The notes under the pieces: model-generated
What the model was told of the DNA's origin: nothing
The model's input: only the letters and a program-made list of their open reading frames with translations
Databases searched by the model: none
Made by a program: the position numbers and the translations under genes
DNA from: Symbiodinium natans
Taxonomy: Eukaryota > Sar > Dinophyceae > Suessiales > Symbiodiniaceae
NCBI GenBank assembly: GCA_905221605.1
Contig: CAJNDS010002079.1
Coordinates: forward strand, 1,914,501-1,978,500
Reading direction: 5' to 3'
DNA length: 64,000 bases
Shown here: positions 44,079-54,660 of the stretch, piece after piece
Numbering within the stretch: position 1 is the stretch's first letter
How the letters are laid out: each line of letters starts with the position of its first letter

Positions 44079-44581
44079 CATAGCGAGTGATTTCTGTTTC
44101 CTGCTGTGGACTCTTTAAACAAAGGTGCTGGGTCATGCCACCCATGCCTTTTGCTGTCGTGCTCCTGCAGCCATAATTTACTTGCAAGTTATTAGATGAA
44201 GTGCTGGAACGTAGAAGCCAGACCGCCGTACGCAAATCCGCAGAAAGAAAAACAAGAACAGCACGGTTCGTGAAGAGATCAAGAGTGATTGTGCTGCTGG
44301 TGTAAGTACTGGAAAAGGCGGCCAATCCGCTCAAGTCACTGGCGCGGACTTTCCGCTGCCCTAGAAGAGTCGAGTGATTGAGGTAATCTTGCAGTGACTG
44401 AAACATCATGCAAACAGAAGAAAGAGTGCAATCCTCAGATTCGCAGAAGGAACCTATATGATGATTTGGTAGCAGTGCAAAACCCCAAACCCAGAAAAAG
44501 GGAAGCAGCCGTCCACATGCACAGGAGAGACCCAAAAAAAAAAGACACTAGTCGCGGACTAGCCGCAAGCCTCTGCTTGAT

Positions 44582-45277
44582 TTGGAAATTAAAATAAGCA
44601 CAGTCAATGTGTGTGTTTTCATGGATAACATGCAGCAGGTGATGGCTGTGATCAAGCGAAGAGCCGAGGCTGCTGACTGCCTCCTGTGGGATCACTTGCA
44701 TGCAACGCTGACGTGCATGATGGAGTTGACACTGTACTCTTTGTATTTGCAAAGCCCTCCCAGCAAAGCTGCCGCTCTGGTTTTGGATGCTTCCGAAAAC
44801 CAGGAAAAGTTGTTCGTTCAGAAACAGATCGCACAGGAAATGCAGGCAGAATGGAACCTTGTCCTGAAAATGGAGGACGACAAGGCCGCCCGCGAAATCT
44901 TATACAAAGCCTGTCCATGGGTTGGCTACCACTGCTTTCGAGAAGTGAATCTGTTTATGCAGCAAAATGAGTGGAAAGTGAATGAAAGCGTGAAGCAGCT
45001 CCTGCTTGCTTGGCACCCAAAGGTAGGTGGCTCCTCCAACGTGGAGGATGTGTTCGCCAGCATACAAGACAGCGTGCTGCGTTCCACGAAGAACAACGAG
45101 TCAGCCATGTGTAATCTTCAATGCTGCGCCATCCGTTCCTTCCAGAAACGGATGTGTACCCAGGACGGCCCCAAGACAGTATCCCTGGAGTCAGCTGACT
45201 TCGAGGGAACGAATGTGCGTGGTATCAAACCCAAAATATGGCACCCCAACTCAGCAAGCAGCAGCAATTCGACGTGA
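44582..45277 (+). CDS. Unrecognised 231-residue frame with VEDVF motif
   Basis: This is the longest clean frame of the island: FMDNMQQVMAVIKRRAEAAD, LTCMMELTLYSLYLQSPPSK, KQIAQEMQAEWNLVLKMEDD, WVGYHCFREVNLFMQQNEWK and VGGSSNVEDVFASIQDSVLR. Repeated aromatic/acidic residues and no low complexity. The 'GGSSNVEDVF' segment recalls large repetitive protein families of dinoflagellates, but I cannot name a function. It continues after a short intron-like gap at 45278-45335 as ETKKIPGDDLDMDAILKPFP up to a stop near 45485. Confidence 0.5.
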   Translation: MEIKISTVNVCVFMDNMQQVMAVIKRRAEAADCLLWDHLHATLTCMMELTLYSLYLQSPPSKAAALVLDASENQEKLFVQKQIAQEMQAEWNLVLKMEDDKAAREILYKACPWVGYHCFREVNLFMQQNEWKVNESVKQLLLAWHPKVGGSSNVEDVFASIQDSVLRSTKNNESAMCNLQCCAIRSFQKRMCTQDGPKTVSLESADFEGTNVRGIKPKIWHPNSASSSNST

Positions 45278-45334
45278 TATTACTGTAAATGATTTTTCTC
45301 GCTTGTGCCTTTATATATTGTGTCCTGTTCAAAG

Positions 45335-45486
45335 AACGCTTAGAAACCAAGAAGATCCCAGGTGATGATCTGGATATGGATGCGATTCTGAAACCGTTTC
45401 CTTCGACGTCAGCCTTCAATCACTGCAAAAGCCAACTGAACTGGTTCCAGGGCTTGCTCCAGGCAGATTCGCAGCTGGTCTGCTAA
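45335..45486 (+). CDS. Short exon-like segment ending in stop
   Basis: Reads LETKKIPGDDLDMDAILKPF then TSAFNHCKSQLNWFQGLLQA and stops at 45484-45486. Preceded by AT-rich sequence ending TTCAAAG, consistent with an intron. Probably the 3' exon of the gene at 44582. Confidence 0.4.
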
Positions 45487-45581
45487 TTGTGAGATCTGTT
45501 ACTTAACATAAACTGCGGTGATAGAAGCTGAGGCAGGGAAAAGATGCGGTCGCGGAAAGCGAGAATTTCTGGGCCCCCAAC

Positions 45582-45970
45582 GTGATGCAGCGCGGAACAT
45601 TGCTGAAGCTCAGGGATAAGTTCTACTTATGCTTGGGAAACAATCCTGCTCTTCTCTACGTGTCCTGTTCGCACGGGAAGCGCATACCTTTGCTTTGCAG
45701 CAGCATTCACAAACATGTTTTACTGCTGCTGTTCTTTTTCTTGCTAAGGTGTTGCCGCTGCGGGAGATCAGTCTGGTGTTTCGCAACGCCTTGCCTGCGC
45801 AGCCTGCGGACGAGACCAAGGTCATGGCACGCGCAACCGAGTACAGATGCTGCCTCGATCCCCTTAAAGAAGGAGAGCAAGTCAAAGCTCTGACTTTTGA
45901 ATCGTCAAAGCTGCCAGGTGCAATGTTGCGTAGCTTTGATATGAGTGCTAGTGCAATTCCAATAAAATAG
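45582..45970 (+). CDS. Unrecognised exon-like segments
   Basis: 45582-45690 reads MMQRGTLLKLRDKFYLCLGN; 45750-45970 reads VLPLREISLVFRNALPAQPA, DETKVMARATEYRCCLDPLK and ALTFESSKLPGAMLRSFDMS. A T-rich stretch at 45700-45745 lies between them and may be an intron. No family recognised. Confidence 0.35.
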
Positions 45971-46309
45971 AAGTAACCTCAAAGAAGAAGACAAGACACT
46001 AAGCCCAGGAAGCCAGTGCTCAAGCTCCTCATGGAGATTTCAGAGGCAGCAGTGATGTTTCTTGTGCTTAGAGAAAATCATGTTGCATCACCTAAATCAA
46101 CAATCGCTGGTTGCAGCCCTTCATAGTTGATTTCGAGCTGCTGTCAGGTAACAATCTTCGAGTACACGCTGCATTGGTTGCCTACTGCACTGTCGACAAA
46201 GTTGGGATTCGCATGCATCCTTCGCAGGGGAATGAGTGGTGTCTCCGCCCTTGTTTTCCTGGTAAGAACACACAGCATTGCCAGGCTCACCTCCGACAAT
46301 CTTTCCTGC

Positions 46310-47002
46310 TTGCTTCAAAAGTATGGGTTGCAGTGCCGCAAGAACAACACCAAGACGTACAAGATAAAGATGCTCTTGAAGTTGGACGAGGTTACGTCGG
46401 CGTGCTCTGCCGAGGTCATCGAAGCTTTAATCAAAAAACTGGAAGAAATGGATGATAAGAGAAGAAAGGGGAAAGCCAAAAATGAAAAGGATGCCGAGAG
46501 CGAAAATGAGGCCTTCGGTGGTGCAGCTTCTTTTGTTAATCTTCAACAGACATGATAAGAATAACCGAGCAGGTGCCTGATGGTTTGCTGGATCCAGACG
46601 ATCCTGCTGTCGAGTTTGCAAGGAACATGCTGGGTGACATCGATGCGGAGGACGAGGACAAACAGCAAAAATACGCACTCAGCAAATATGCTAACAGTAC
46701 TGCAGTTCGCAACATTTGTGCAGGATGATGCCGACACAGGAAACAAAGAGGAGGAACCGAATCAAAACCACGACGGCGACACACAGGCAGAGGAGGCGGT
46801 GAATGCGGGGGACGCAAACCGCCAGAGTCGCCGGCTGCTGTCAGAGACTACAACAATTCCGCAGTATCTGAAAGACAGATACCCGATGCCAAGCGAGGTT
46901 CAGCCCTTGCATGTGGTCCACAAGACAACTACTCTGCCGCACTTTCAAGTGAAACTAACAGGCGGCCAGCTGTACGAGGGGAAGTTGCTTGCAGCTGTAT
47001 AG
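46310..47002 (+). CDS. Unrecognised charged protein, multi-exon
   Basis: 46320-46530 reads KYGLQCRKNNTKTYKIKMLL, KLDEVTSACSAEVIEALIKK LEEMDDKRRKGK. 46558-46700 reads ITEQVPDGLLDPDDPAVEFA RNMLGDIDAEDEDK. 46720-47002 reads DDADTGNKEEEPNQNHDGDT, LSETTTIPQYLKDRYPMPSE and TLPHFQVKLTGGQLYEGKLL, then stops. The three segments overlap in style (acidic, soluble) and probably form one product. No domain recognised. Confidence 0.45.
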
Positions 47003-47525
47003 GAGGTTTCGAAGCATCGTTTAGTATTTGATCAACTTAGTCGTTTTGTTGGGGCTGCTGTGCAGAACACTCAGGGCCTCGACAAGCGCGAGTTACAATC
47101 CCAATCTTGATGCTACGCAGATCGACGAAAGCAAGAACAGCCTCGCAAAGCTGGCTGCCAAAAAGAGATCCCAGATGCAAGCTTGGTTTATGTGCTACGT
47201 GTGGGCAAAGGACGCCACCAATGCCAAGAACAAGCGAAGGAAAAGATAGGTCGCGTAGAAAATGCACATGTGCAGCAAGGAGAAAACAGACTGAGCGCGC
47301 ATACAAGAATTCTATTTTGCAAATCCTGATGGGTTTCAAAAAGAATAGTAGCCAGCGGGAACTCTCAATCAGCGTTTCGCTGCATTCCTAGCACTTACAT
47401 CATTGCATAGACTTAAGCAATAATGATAAGTAGCTTCCAGGACAACAAGGTACAAACCCTGAAGTGGAATGATGATCTGAGAGGGGGGGGGCCCTGAAGC
47501 AGAATTACAATGGTCAGCTATGATT
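47003..47525 (+). other. Right edge of the island; possible last exon
   Basis: 47110-47249 reads DESKNSLAKLAAKKRSQMQA WFMCYVWAKDATNAKNKRRKR and stops, a basic tail that could be a terminal exon. After 47250 nothing is recognisable, and at 47525 TTTAGGG units begin. Confidence 0.35.
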
Positions 47526-48491
47526 TAGGGTTTAGGGTTTAGGGTTTAGGGTTTAAGGAAGACTTGGGTCGTGTAGGGGCGAAGGGCTGGACTTTGTAGC
47601 TACTTGCTACGTGAATTCCCACCCTGTCGGGCATGAGGACCCTAAACCCTACACCCTAAACCCTAAACCCTAAACCCTAAACCCTAAACCCTAAACCCTA
47701 AACCTAAACCCTGAAATCTCAGGCCTGGAGCCCAGGAACCCTGAACCCCGAGGCCGAAAATCTTGGGGTCTAGGGCGAAGCTTAGGCGGATGATCCTGAA
47801 CTCCAGAACTCCAAGCCCCCCAAGTCGCGCATCTCATATTGACTGGTTGATGAGATGATTGCTGCCTGCCTCAGAAATTTGGAGCTTGGAACTCATGCGT
47901 GCTGATCGGCCTCGATGTTGATCAGCACAGAGGAGTCCCAAACAACATCTTATGGATTGCTAACACACCTGTTGCGACCCATCGATGTTGCAAGAGGCGC
48001 TTGTGCAAATCCCAGCGTTCGGCCCGGGAGGGCTTCAAAGTGTGCGTGTATGTGTTGAGCATCTACATCCGTGCCACTTTGCTGCAGAGCTTTTTTGAGA
48101 GCTGACCATGGTCCTGGCCAGCATGGTACCCCGAACCCTAAACCCTAAACCCCAAACCCTTAATCCTAAACCCTAAACCCTCAACCCTATATGGCTGGGT
48201 TACGAAGTAACCATGAATCTCCAAGTATCCATCCCACCCCACAGAGCCTCAATGACCGGCTGGCTGGAAACTCCAATGCCCCGACTGAGCGGTTTAGGGT
48301 TTAGGGCTTATTTCTGCATGGCGAAGGAGGGTGGTAAGAACATCAGGTTTAGGGTTTAGGGTTTAGGGTTTAGGGTTTAGGGTTTAGGGTTTAGGGTTTA
48401 GGGGGGTGTTCTGGAACCGGCCGCAAGCCGAGGACTACGACATAGTCCCTGCAGCCTAAGCCCTAAACCCTGGACCTTAAGGCTCATGCTG
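47525..48491. repeat. Telomere tracts with unique spacers
   Basis: TTTAGGG at 47526-47556, CCCTAAA at 47640-47715, C-strand tract at 48130-48187, and G-strand arrays at 48291-48306 and 48345-48402. The 47899-48105 frame lacks support. Tracts on both strands alternate. Confidence 0.8.
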
Positions 48492-48605
48492 TACTTGGAG
48501 GTTCATGGGCACTTAGAACCCCAATGATAACTGCACTTATAAGCCCCCCTAAGTCCCCTAAGTAGGTTGTAAGTAGACTTATAGGTACCCATGAACCTCC
48601 AAGCA
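48492..48605. mobile_element. ~114-bp inverted-repeat element, family C, copy 1
   Basis: The ends TACTTGGAGGTTCATGGG and ACCCATGAACCTCCAAGCA form an inverted repeat. The interior contains TAAGTAGGTTGTAAGTAG and is not coding. Copies 2 and 3 lie at 50313 and 54121. Confidence 0.8.
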
Positions 48606-48908
48606 GTGTTGCCTTTAAGTTCTGCAGCCCCTGAAACGTCTTGAGAACGCTGCGTCAAATTCAGGATAACCTCCGAGCCGATCGCGCGTTTGTGGAGTCG
48701 CTCATGGTGCTTTCGATGCAGTTCTGCGTGTTTCCTGAGCTTGTTTGCTTGAGGAGAAGATGGCTTCGGGTTTGGGGTTTGGGGTTTAGGGTTTAGGGTT
48801 TAGGGTTCAGGTTGACATGATATCTGACTAATGACTACTGGGTTGAGGAGCAGTCAGGGTCATTCGGGGACAGACTGAAAGAGGTCCGGCTGATATTCGA
48901 ATAGCATG

Positions 48909-49017
48909 GTAGCCCACTGGTACCCTTTTTTTCCTTTTTGTTGGTTCGAGGTTGCAAAGCAACTAACCCCAAAAAGGGTACCCTTACTTACCAGAATATG
49001 GCTACTGGGCTACCAAG
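48909..49017. mobile_element. 109-bp inverted-repeat element, family A, copy 1
   Basis: Starts GTAGCCCACTGGTACCC and ends GCTACTGGGCTACCAAG; an inner inverted pair GGTACCCTT/AAGGGTACC is also present, so most of the element can fold. Same family as the introns at 61369, 62662 and 63622. Here it lies in non-coding sequence. Confidence 0.8.
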
Positions 49018-50312
49018 ATACACAGCCCATGCGTGTCCACTGAACCCTAAACCCTAAACCCCAAACGCTAAACCCTAAACCCTAAACCCTAAACCCTGAA
49101 CCCTGAACCCTAAACCTAAACCTTGAACCCTATCATCCATAGAAGGCGCTTTGAGATGGCCCTACTGTCACATTCATGTAAAACGCACAAACAGACTCCA
49201 CCTCTCCACCCTGAGCACTACCCCCCCTCCGCTCCCCCCTTTCTCGCTCTCAAGACCCCAAAAAACCCTGAAAGCCAGCTCCCTCTCTCTTCGGGGTTTA
49301 CGGTTTAGGGTTTTGGGTTTAGGGTTAGGGTTTAGGGTTTAGGGTTTAGGGTTTAGGGTTTAGGGTTTAGGGTTTAGGGTTTAGGGTTTAGGGTTTAGGG
49401 TTTTGGGTTTAGGGTTTCGGGTTCTCCACCCACCCCGCCTAAGCTTTGAAGCAAGCCGCTCTTAGACTTGTGGTTTAAGGTGTCAGGGTTCGGGGTTTCT
49501 GTGGGAGTTTGCGGCAATAAGGACACCCTAATATAGACCCTCACATAAAGTCAGGGGGGTATGTGTGATTCCATAGTATGTTTTTTTTGGTTTTGGCGTC
49601 GCCCTCAGAAGTAGGGGCCGGCTCAGAATTAATAGGCTTTCTTTCCCCAAAGAGGGAGCGAGCCCAGCGATGTTTGCACTTTCCCTCCTTTCAAGGCATC
49701 GGGGGTCTTGGGTTGGGATCTTTGGTGGAGTTGAGGTTTTCAGGTATAGGTTGTTATGTTTTGGGTGCTAGGGCGTGGTGCATGGTTGGAATGTGGATAC
49801 AGTATGGTCTCCACTAGCGAATAATTGGATTCCCTCGCAATAGAAGGTACCCCGAATTTCGGAAACCCCCCATTTTTGCAGAGGCGAAGAACCCCAGGGC
49901 CTTTGCCCACGCGGCTGAGTCGCTGCGCTCCAACCGCGACCTCGTGCCACTTTGCTCTGAGGTTCAGGATTCAGTGCTTGGAGTTCAAGTTCAGGGGGTT
50001 GAGGGTTTAAGGTTTAGGGTTTAGGGTTTAGGGTTTAGGGTTTAGGGTTTAGGGCTAGAGGTTTGAGAGTTCAGGAACTTCGGCTGCTACGACGCCAGGC
50101 TCCGGGTCTGGCGCTCCGGTTTCTTTCATCCCCGCAGTGTTTGCACATGTTCTAGCCCTAAACCTTAAACCCTAAACCCTAAACCCTAAACCCTAAACCC
50201 TAAACCCTAAACCCTAAACCCTAAACCCTAAACCCTAAACCCTAAACCCTAAACCCTAAACCCTAAACCCTAAACCCTAACCCTACACCCATTTGTGCTC
50301 CATGTGCTCTCA
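49018..50312. repeat. Telomere arrays with unique spacers
   Basis: C-strand 49042-49130; G-strand 49300-49415 (about 15 units); G-strand 50005-50055; and a long C-strand array 50155-50288 (about 19 units). Between them, 49420-49990 is unique, and the open frames there (49578-49817, 49768-49950) have no support. Confidence 0.85.
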
Positions 50313-50411
50313 ACTTCGAGGTTCATGGTACTTAGGTAACCCAACTATGGGCTTGTAAGTAGGTTATAGCTGCACTTATGCCTGGGCTGTAAGTACCCTG
50401 AACCTCCAAGT
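50313..50411. mobile_element. ~99-bp inverted-repeat element, family C, copy 2
   Basis: Starts ACTTCGAGGTTCATGGTAC and ends GTACCCTGAACCTCCAAGT. It shares the inner words TAAGTAGGTTATA and TGTAAGTA with copy 1. It directly follows the telomere array ending at 50288. Confidence 0.75.
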
Positions 50412-50682
50412 AGCACCAGGACGAAAGCCACCTTGAGGCCAATCCCGTACAGTGGTCTCTTTTTCAGGCTTCATAGTGGATCACAGGCGATATTGTCACT
50501 AGACTGAACCCTAAACCCTACACCCTAAACCCTAAACTCTAAGCCCTAAGCCCTAGCCCTCGATATTGTCACTAAACTAAACCCCAAACCTCTAGCCCTT
50601 CGGGCTTAGAGTTCCCCAAACCGACAAGGTTTGCCCTCGTCAAGAAGGATGAAAACCTGCTTCAGCCACTGGCTCAGCTGTC

Positions 50683-50808
50683 TGGGTTAAGGGTTAAGGG
50701 TTAAGGGTTAAGGGTTAAGGGTTTAGGGTTTAGGGTTTAGGGTTTAGGGTTCAGGGAAAAGGGAAAAGGGAAAAGGGAAAAGGGAAAAGGGAAAAGGGTT
50801 TAGGGATG
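50683..50808 (+). repeat. Serial variant array: GGGTTAA, GGGTTTA, GGGAAAA
   Basis: Five GGGTTAA units, then five GGGTTTA units, one mutated unit (GGGTTCA), then six GGGAAAA units, then GGGTTTAGGG. Three different 7-mers succeed one another in homogeneous blocks. Confidence 0.9.
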
Positions 50809-51730
50809 CCGAGTTTTGTCCCTTCACACTTCAAGCCTAAACCCTACAAGCCCCGAGCCCTTTGGCAATCCACAGCCCTGACCCCCCCCCCCCCCCCCCT
50901 TCCCTAAACCTAAACCCTAAACCCCAACCTTAACCAAGCCCTCCCAAACCCTAGTCCGACCACCTCACACCCTAAACCCTTGGCCCCACCACACCAAACC
51001 CTAACCCAACCACCCCAAACCCCAAACCCTTGTGAAAACCCTCCACCTGACAACCCGCGGCCTTGCTTGGAAGCTCCTTTGAGTTAGTATGTCTACTTAG
51101 CATCCCCTATAAAACCCAAATATGATCCCTGAACCCACCTTACTAACCCCACTTGCTAAGTCAAAAAGGGCTTCGAAGTAGCCCTAAACCCTAAACCCCT
51201 AAACCCTAAGTCTGCGAGGTACGCTTCTGACGAGCTCCGTGCTGACCGCGACTTCATACTGCAGGCTCAAGGGTTGAGGCTTCAGGCTTTGGGTTTAAAT
51301 TACGTAGGGTTTTGGTTCTAGGGCTTTGGGCTTCAAGGCTTAGGCTTAGGGTTCAGGATTTGTAGGGTTTGGGTGTTTAGGGTTTAGGGTTGTAGGGTTC
51401 AAGGTCCATGAGGACCTTGTACTCCGTGTTGAAGGCCTTGACCCCACAAGCAAGCGCAACTAATCATGGCAACACGCAGTAAGCATATGCCAAGCAACTT
51501 CGCTCTTTCGCAGTACACCATACGAAAAAAGTGATGTTTTTTTTACGCTTGCCCTAAGCCTCTAAGGACACTTATGTTCGGCATCTTAGGCCCAAAAAGG
51601 CCTTGTTTTATAGGTTTATCGGGCTCTTAAAGGGAGAGGGGGGGGGGGGGGCTTCATACCGAGGGAATTTTAGGGAAGCTTGGGGAGACTTAGGGAGTGG
51701 TGGGGAGTATTAGGGGGAGCCTTGGGTTAC
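50809..51730. other. Degenerate repeats, no gene
   Basis: Poly-C run at 50884-50898, weak CCCTAAA-like words to about 51210, then unique sequence with a poly-G run near 51637. No supported coding sequence. Confidence 0.5.
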
Positions 51731-51733
51731 CAC

Positions 51734-51740
51734 CTACTAT

Positions 51741-51797
<57 letters not shown>
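51734..51797 (+). repeat. (CTA)n trinucleotide repeat
   Basis: About 20 CTA/TAC units, followed by a C run at 51808-51824. It gives poly-Leu on plus and poly-Val on minus, explaining the two opposed frames there. Confidence 0.95.
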
Positions 51798-52528
51798 CCT
51801 TCTTGAACCCCCCCCCCCCCCCCCCCTTAAGAACCCAATGTAAGGCTTTTGGGCACTTTCGTGCCACTGTGGGTGAAGAAAGTAACGATGACGAGGCCCA
51901 AGGGCCTCGTCGTAATTCACTTTGACGCTGGCAAGATGTAGCGACCGCAATGACGACCAGGGCAAGGAAAGACCCTAAACCCTAAACCCCAAACCTCAAA
52001 CCCTAAACCCTCAACCCTAAGCCCTAACCCCTCAGCCCTAAACCCTAAACCCTCAAGCCGTTGGGAGCCCCAAGACAGGAAGCGCCGGGAACATTGGTGG
52101 TATGTAGCAGGAAGATGAAAACCCTAAAGCCCCGAAATCCCTGAACCCTTAAGCCTTAAAACCCTAAACCCTAACCCTACACAGGCACAAGGCGTTCATA
52201 TACCTTCCCTACAAAGCCTGTAGAAAGACCCTGAACCCCACACCCGAACACTACTCCTGGGGTTCCTTTTTGATGAAGATAAAGAGGCCCAAGCCCTATG
52301 AACCCCTGCAGGAGCCCTCGACCTTGGAGAAATCTTCGTTTCAGGGCGATTAGGGTGTTTCGGGTTTAGGGTTTCAGGTTTAGGGTTTAGGGTTTCGGGT
52401 TTAGGGCAGGTTCAATTTTCTGTTCACCTAGCTTCAGAGACTTGGCAAGATATGAGTAAAGCTTGAAGAGCTGATGCAATGTCTGGCTTTGCTTCCTTTG
52501 ACTGGCAGCTTAGTTTAAACCCCTAAAC

Positions 52529-52639
52529 TTTGTGGTACTTTACTGTAACGTTAGATCCTTACCTTTTTTGGGCTTACTGGGTTTCTTATCAAGGCAGCTA
52601 AAAGTTTAATTTATAGCTACCCTCCTGAGTGCAGCCAAG
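52529..52639 (+). mobile_element. ~110-bp element, family B, copy 2
   Basis: Reads TTTGTGGTACTTTACTGTAA, CTTACCTTTTTTGGGCTTAC, CAAGGCAGCTAAAAG and ends CTACCCTCCTGAGTGCAGCC AAG. It matches the inverted copy at 24840-24950 across its full length, including the CCTGAGTGCAGCCAAG end. Confidence 0.8.
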
Positions 52640-52786
52640 CAAACGCTGAATACCCTGCTAGGTTGTGAAGATCCATGGCGATGCTGTGCGCCACGCTTGG
52701 CACACCTTGTGGGAGGACCTGCGGGACGGGGAGGGAGGGGGGGCGCGGGGCCAGGAACCCGTACCTCTAGTTTTCTGGCCACCGTC

Positions 52787-52855
52787 CCTAAACCCTAAAC
52801 CCTAAACCCTAAACCCTAAACCCTAAACCCTAAACCCTAAACCCCAAACCCTGTC
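52787..52855 (-). repeat. (CCCTAAA)n array
   Basis: About nine units ending in CCCCAAA. A second short tract lies at 52976-53002. Confidence 0.9.
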
Positions 52856-53083
52856 AACCCCCAAGGAACTTGGTGTCGATGGTAATTGAAGAACACTGGG
52901 GCCCTGAGCTCCCGAATTGTTTTCTTTTGGGGGGGTTCCTAACCCCGAAACACGGAGCCCGGAAGCCCGAAGCCCAAACCCTAAACCCTAAACCCTAAAC
53001 CCGAGGACCATGAGGTCATTCTGACGGCAGCACAGCAGAACCCAAGGGCGATCCGCCATGCTGGTAAGGCTGGGCCGGGGAAG

Positions 53084-53340
53084 GGGTTTAGGGTTTAGGG
53101 TTTATAAGGGTTAGGGTTTAGGGTTTAGGGTTTAGGGTTTGGGGTTTGGGGTTTAGGGGTTTAGGGGTTTAGGGGTTTAGGGGTTTAAGGGTTTAGGGGT
53201 TTAGGGGTTTAGGGGTTTAGGGGTTCGGGGTTCAGGGGTTTAGGGGTTTAGGGGTTTAGGGGTTTAGGGGTTTAGGGGTTTAGGGGTTTAGGGGTTTAGG
53301 GGTTTAGGGGTTTAGGGGTTTAGGGGTTTGGGGTTTGGGG
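53084..53340 (+). repeat. TTTAGGG passing into TTTAGGGG (8-mer) array
   Basis: A few 7-base units (to about 53145) are followed by about 22 copies of the 8-base unit TTTAGGGG, with single variants TTTAAGGG and TTCGGGG. It mirrors, on the other strand, the CCCCTAAA array at 29604. Confidence 0.9.
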
Positions 53341-54120
53341 TCTCAGAGCCTTCTATATCCTGGTGTATTGTGATTTTATGCAACCATAGGGAATATGTTA
53401 AAGCCATCGTGTCTATTCGTGTTTGTTACACCCTAACCCCCTAACCCGCCCGAGCCCCACACAGTAAGATACGGGTGTTTCGTCGGGCTTGCTGGGATGA
53501 TTGCGGAGGCTACTTAGAGCCCCATACAGGGACCTGAACCCTCAGCCCTAAAGCCTTGTGCAGGGTTGGCCTTGTGAGAAGGGTTTAGGGTTTAGGGTTT
53601 AGGGTTTCGGGTTTAGGGTTTAGGGTTTAGGGTTTAGGGTTTGACATGTGTGCTGCACATGACGGCACTACCATGTCGTGGAGCACAGGGTTTACTCTCC
53701 CAAACGTGGTTTTGCCTGTGCTTCCTTTTCAGCCTGTAGCACAGTTTCCCTCGCGCAGCGCATGCGTTTTTTGTTGGCACTAGACCCTAAATCCTCCTAA
53801 ATCCCAAAATTTCCGATTCATCACCCCATATTTGGGGATTTCGCCCTCACATGCCCAGGCCCGACCCATCTGTCATGCAAGTTATCTTACACATCGACAG
53901 ACCTGAAGCCTCAGCTGAATTTCATGACCCTAAACCCTAAGCCCTAAGCCCAAAACCCTTCATTAAGGCATTGCGGGTCTGCGTGTCCTCTGCATAGGCC
54001 GCAGTGCAGCCATCAGTAGAACCCCAGGGGATAGAAGCAGCGGCCCGACCCGTATACTGGGCTGTCATGCATCAGGGCTCCCTAAATCCACACTCTACAG
54101 TACACCTTAAACACAAGCAT
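53341..54120. other. Unique sequence with one telomere tract
   Basis: TTTAGGG units at 53581-53641. The rest is unique; I see no gene. Confidence 0.5.
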
Positions 54121-54233
54121 ACTTGGAGACTCATGGGTACGTAGAAGTAGGGTTAGAAGTAGGGGTATCTATGGTGAAAACCTTGAGGAGGGAACGTATG
54201 AACCTACTCATAACTATCCATGAACCTCCAAGT
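54121..54233. mobile_element. ~113-bp inverted-repeat element, family C, copy 3
   Basis: Starts ACTTGGAGACTCATGGGTAC and ends ATCCATGAACCTCCAAGT. The interior is diverged from copies 1 and 2 but keeps AAGTAGGG words. Confidence 0.75.
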
Positions 54234-54246
54234 AGCACCTCTTTTG

Positions 54247-54503
54247 AGAACCCTAAACCCTAAACCCCCTAAACCCCCTAAACCCCCTAAACCCCCTAAA
54301 CCCCTAAATCCCCTAAACCCCCTAAACCCCCTAAACCCCCTAAACCCCCCTAAACCCCCTAAACCCCCCTAAACCCCCTAAACCCCCTAAACCCCCTAAA
54401 CCCCCTAAACCCCCTAAACCCCCTAAACCCCCTAAACCCCCTAGACCCCCTAAACCCCCTAAACCCCCTAAAACCCCTAAAACCCCTAAACCCCCTAAAC
54501 CCT
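54247..54503 (-). repeat. CCCCCTAAA (9-mer) array
   Basis: Starts with two 7-base units, then about 25 units of CCCCCTAAA with some CCCCCCTAAA and CCCCTAAA. On the minus strand the 9-base unit is in frame and encodes (FRG)n, a spurious frame. Confidence 0.9.
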
Positions 54504-54582
54504 TTTTTTCTCTTCCGAGCCCCAGGCCTCTTGGAAGCTTGCCTGCTCTTGGCAGGTTTTGTTTCCATCCACTAGATGAAGT

Positions 54583-54660
54583 TCTTTAGGGTTTAGGGTT
54601 TAGGGTATAAGGTTTAGGGTTTAGGGTTGAGGGTTAGGGTTTAGGGTTTAGGGTTTAGGT
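54583..54660 (+). repeat. TTTAGGG arrays
   Basis: Array with minor variants; another clean array of seven units lies at 54784-54834. Unique sequence between and after them shows no supported gene. Confidence 0.85.

Noticed and set aside
51680-51965. Poly-Leu and poly-Val membrane-like frames
   Set aside because: Opposite-strand translations of a CTA trinucleotide run.
54359-54568. (FRG)n collagen-like frame
   Set aside because: Translation of the CCCCCTAAA array.
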